A stretch of 6,724 nucleotides of DNA from Bacteroidales bacterium (GTDB lineage: Bacteria > Bacteroidota > Bacteroidia > Bacteroidales > UBA12077). The notes under the pieces were generated by a model, which worked only from the letters and a program-made list of their open reading frames with translations, did not search any database and was not told the origin of the DNA. Each line of letters starts with the position of its first letter. Positions within the stretch are counted from its first letter, which is position 1. Of the stretch, positions 5,409 to 6,724 are shown one piece after another. Made by a program: the position numbers and the translations under genes. Where the stretch lies: NCBI GenBank assembly GCA_030600865.1, contig JAUVUS010000142.1, positions 1-6,724 on the forward strand, given 5' to 3'.

Positions 5409-5422
5409 TATAATTCCGAAAT
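5396..5422. repeat. Direct repeat, right copy
   Basis: AATAAAAGATTAATATA (5396-5412) is identical to 3315-3331 at the end of the GIY-YIG gene. TCCGAAAT (5415-5422) matches 3333-3340, with a small length difference between the two blocks. The similarity is not visible further downstream. Together the two copies bound a segment of about 2.08 kb carrying the hip-like operon. Confidence 0.75.
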
Positions 5423-5472
5423 TATTCACTATTTATGTGATGTATACGATTATTAAATCAAAGAACTATCTC

Positions 5473-5483
5473 TTAACCGAATT
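5473..5483. repeat. 11-bp inverted repeat, right arm
   Basis: TTAACCGAATT, exact inverse of 3400-3410. See the left arm for interpretation. Confidence 0.3.
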
Positions 5484-5542
5484 CTTAATTTATAATTAAT
5501 ATATCACTTTTTACAAGCTACATATTTTGAATTATTTTTTGT

Positions 5543-5550
5543 TATATTTG
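5543..5550 (+). promoter_or_regulatory. Candidate -7 element for the acyl-CoA dehydrogenase gene
   Basis: TATATTTG fits the Bacteroidetes TAnnTTTG consensus fully. The nearest upstream TTTG (5526-5529) is only 13 bases away, shorter than the usual 17-21, so the -33 element is unclear. Transcription would start near 5557, giving a leader of about 160 bases. Confidence 0.45.
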
Positions 5551-5717
5551 GTATGTTTTTTATAACCTCAGTTACAAAAAACATTACTTTAACTTAGATA
5601 AATACGATGCAAGGATTGATTACATAGTGGGCTGTTAAAAAAATTTATCAGGTTGCAACTAAATCGAAACAAAATTAATACCCAATACATATTCACATAA
5701 ATCTAAACTACAAAAAA

Positions 5718-6724
5718 ATGAATTTTGAATACACAGAAGAGCAATTAATGGCTCAACAATCAGCGAGAGATTTCGCTCAAAGAGAATTAAAATTAGATGT
5801 AATTGAGAGAGATACTAATGCAATATTCCCTACTCAACACGTTAAGAAACTGGCCGAATTAGGTTTTCTTGGAATGCTAGTTGATCCAAAATATGATGGT
5901 ACAGGCATGGATACAATCTCTTATGTTTTAGCTATGGAAGAAATATCAAAAGTTGATTCTTCGATTGCAGTTATAATGTCTGTTAATAATTCCCTGGTGG
6001 CATACGGGTTAGAAAAATATGGTACCGAAGAACAAAAAGAAAAGTATTTGAAACCAGTAGCTCGTGGAGATAAAATAGGTGCTTTTCTATTATCTGAACC
6101 AGAAGCAGGTTCTGATGCCACAATGCAGCGAACCACAGCTGTTGATATGGGTGATCATTATCTTGTTAACGGAACTAAAAATTGGATAACAAATGGGAAT
6201 TCAGCCTCAACTTATATTGTTATCGTTCAAACTAATCCTGAAAAAGGACACAGAGGAATAAATGCACTAATCGTTGATCGACATGCAGATGGGATAAGCC
6301 TTGGACCACACGAAGATAAAATGGGGATGAGAAGTTCCGATACACATTCAGTTATGTTTACTGATGTTAAAGTACCCAAAGAAGACCGCATTGGAGAAGA
6401 TGGTTTCGGATTTAAATTTGCCATGAAAACGCTGGAAGGCGGAAGACTTGGAATAGCAGCACAAGCATTGGGACTTGCATCCGGAGCATATGAGTTAGCT
6501 TTGAAATATTCACAAGAGAGAAAGGCTTTCGGTAAAGAAATTATCCATCATCAGGCAATTGCTTTTAAATTAGCGGATATGGCTACCGAAATTGAAGCTG
6601 CACGATTTTTATGTCTAAACGCTGCCTGGCTTAAAGATAATAATAAGCCTTATGGTACTGCAAGTGCAATGGCAAAATTATATTGTGCAGAAATGGCCAT
6701 GAAAGTAACTACTGAAGCAGTCCA
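5718..6724 (+). CDS. Acyl-CoA dehydrogenase (short-chain/butyryl-CoA type), partial at window end
   Basis: FAD-dependent cytosolic enzyme that oxidises acyl-CoA to trans-2-enoyl-CoA and passes electrons to ETF. The first 335 residues of a family about 380 long are visible; the frame is open at the window edge. In order: helical N-domain starting MNFEYTEEQLMAQQSARDFA; LVDPKYDGTGMD (about 54-65); flavin-binding signature LLSEPEAGSD (124-133); NWIT (155-158) stacking on the flavin; mid beta-barrel with DKMGMRSSDTHSVMFTDVKVP; C-terminal helical domain with SQERKAFGKEI (265-275), where R268 contacts the FAD pyrophosphate across the dimer. The catalytic glutamate and the second family signature would lie beyond the edge. 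ATG at 5718 is chosen because it begins the canonical N-terminus; no Shine-Dalgarno is seen. Chain-length preference cannot be fixed. Ordinary core metabolism, unrelated to the toxin-antitoxin operon. Confidence 0.95.
   Translation, partial: MNFEYTEEQLMAQQSARDFAQRELKLDVIERDTNAIFPTQHVKKLAELGFLGMLVDPKYDGTGMDTISYVLAMEEISKVDSSIAVIMSVNNSLVAYGLEKYGTEEQKEKYLKPVARGDKIGAFLLSEPEAGSDATMQRTTAVDMGDHYLVNGTKNWITNGNSASTYIVIVQTNPEKGHRGINALIVDRHADGISLGPHEDKMGMRSSDTHSVMFTDVKVPKEDRIGEDGFGFKFAMKTLEGGRLGIAAQALGLASGAYELALKYSQERKAFGKEIIHHQAIAFKLADMATEIEAARFLCLNAAWLKDNNKPYGTASAMAKLYCAEMAMKVTTEAV

Larger units (their letters stand above)
5409..5717. other. Non-coding region upstream of the acyl-CoA dehydrogenase gene
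   Basis: No gene is seen. After the direct repeat it holds the right arm of the 11-base inverted repeat (5473-5483) and a clear -7-like promoter motif at 5543-5550. The rest is plain AT-rich leader. I see no convincing terminator for the hip-like operon. Confidence 0.55.

Noticed and set aside
5921..6136. Minus-strand 71-codon frame
   Set aside because: Antisense shadow of the acyl-CoA dehydrogenase, whose own frame has clear family motifs.
6227..6424. Minus-strand 65-codon frame
   Set aside because: Antisense shadow of the acyl-CoA dehydrogenase.

Overview
The window looks like chromosome from a marine or anaerobic member of the Bacteroidetes (Bacteroidota). It is AT-rich, carries a SusC/RagA-type TonB-linked outer-membrane protein, has Bacteroidetes-style promoter motifs (TAnnTTTG), and its genes lack clear Shine-Dalgarno sequences. 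Genus cannot be fixed from the sequence alone.

Layout: (1) 24-2399, minus strand: a SusC-like nutrient transporter whose reading frame stops well before the usual barrel end. The last bases of the window resume SusC-like sequence in another frame, so a frameshift is likely. (2) 2400-2943: AT-rich divergent intergenic region with a few short repeats. (3) 2944-3080: an abrupt GC-rich block full of CTTCG/CGAAG dyads, directly followed by (4) a 78-residue stand-alone GIY-YIG nuclease gene (3096-3332). The pair looks like an accessory or mobile unit. (5) 3333-3825: a gene-free regulatory stretch ending in a degenerate 61-bp tandem repeat that carries three palindromic operators with identical 61-bp centre spacing. 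(6) 3826-5371: a tightly packed three-gene operon, HTH protein / small HipA N-domain protein / HipA kinase core. This is the split-HipA arrangement known from the E. coli HipBST toxin-antitoxin system. (7) 5376-5408: a ten-codon ORF, MALSWNEIKD, that looks like the first codons of a DNA methyltransferase gene cut off by a deletion. (8) 5396-5422: a second copy of the sequence at the 3' end of the GIY-YIG gene, so the toxin-antitoxin operon is flanked by direct repeats. (9) 5718 to the window end: an acyl-CoA dehydrogenase, an ordinary metabolic gene, running off the edge.

The central 2944-5422 block is accessory DNA set between two core-type genes. The best reading is a defence or stabilisation island: a HipBST-like module, probably once followed by a restriction-modification methylase, inserted next to or recombined with a GIY-YIG element and later trimmed at a short homology. 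In the toxin-antitoxin operon the HTH protein should bind the palindrome array and repress its own promoter, the small protein should restrain the kinase, and the kinase should phosphorylate a translation factor such as an aminoacyl-tRNA synthetase. These functions are inferred from the family, not shown by the sequence.
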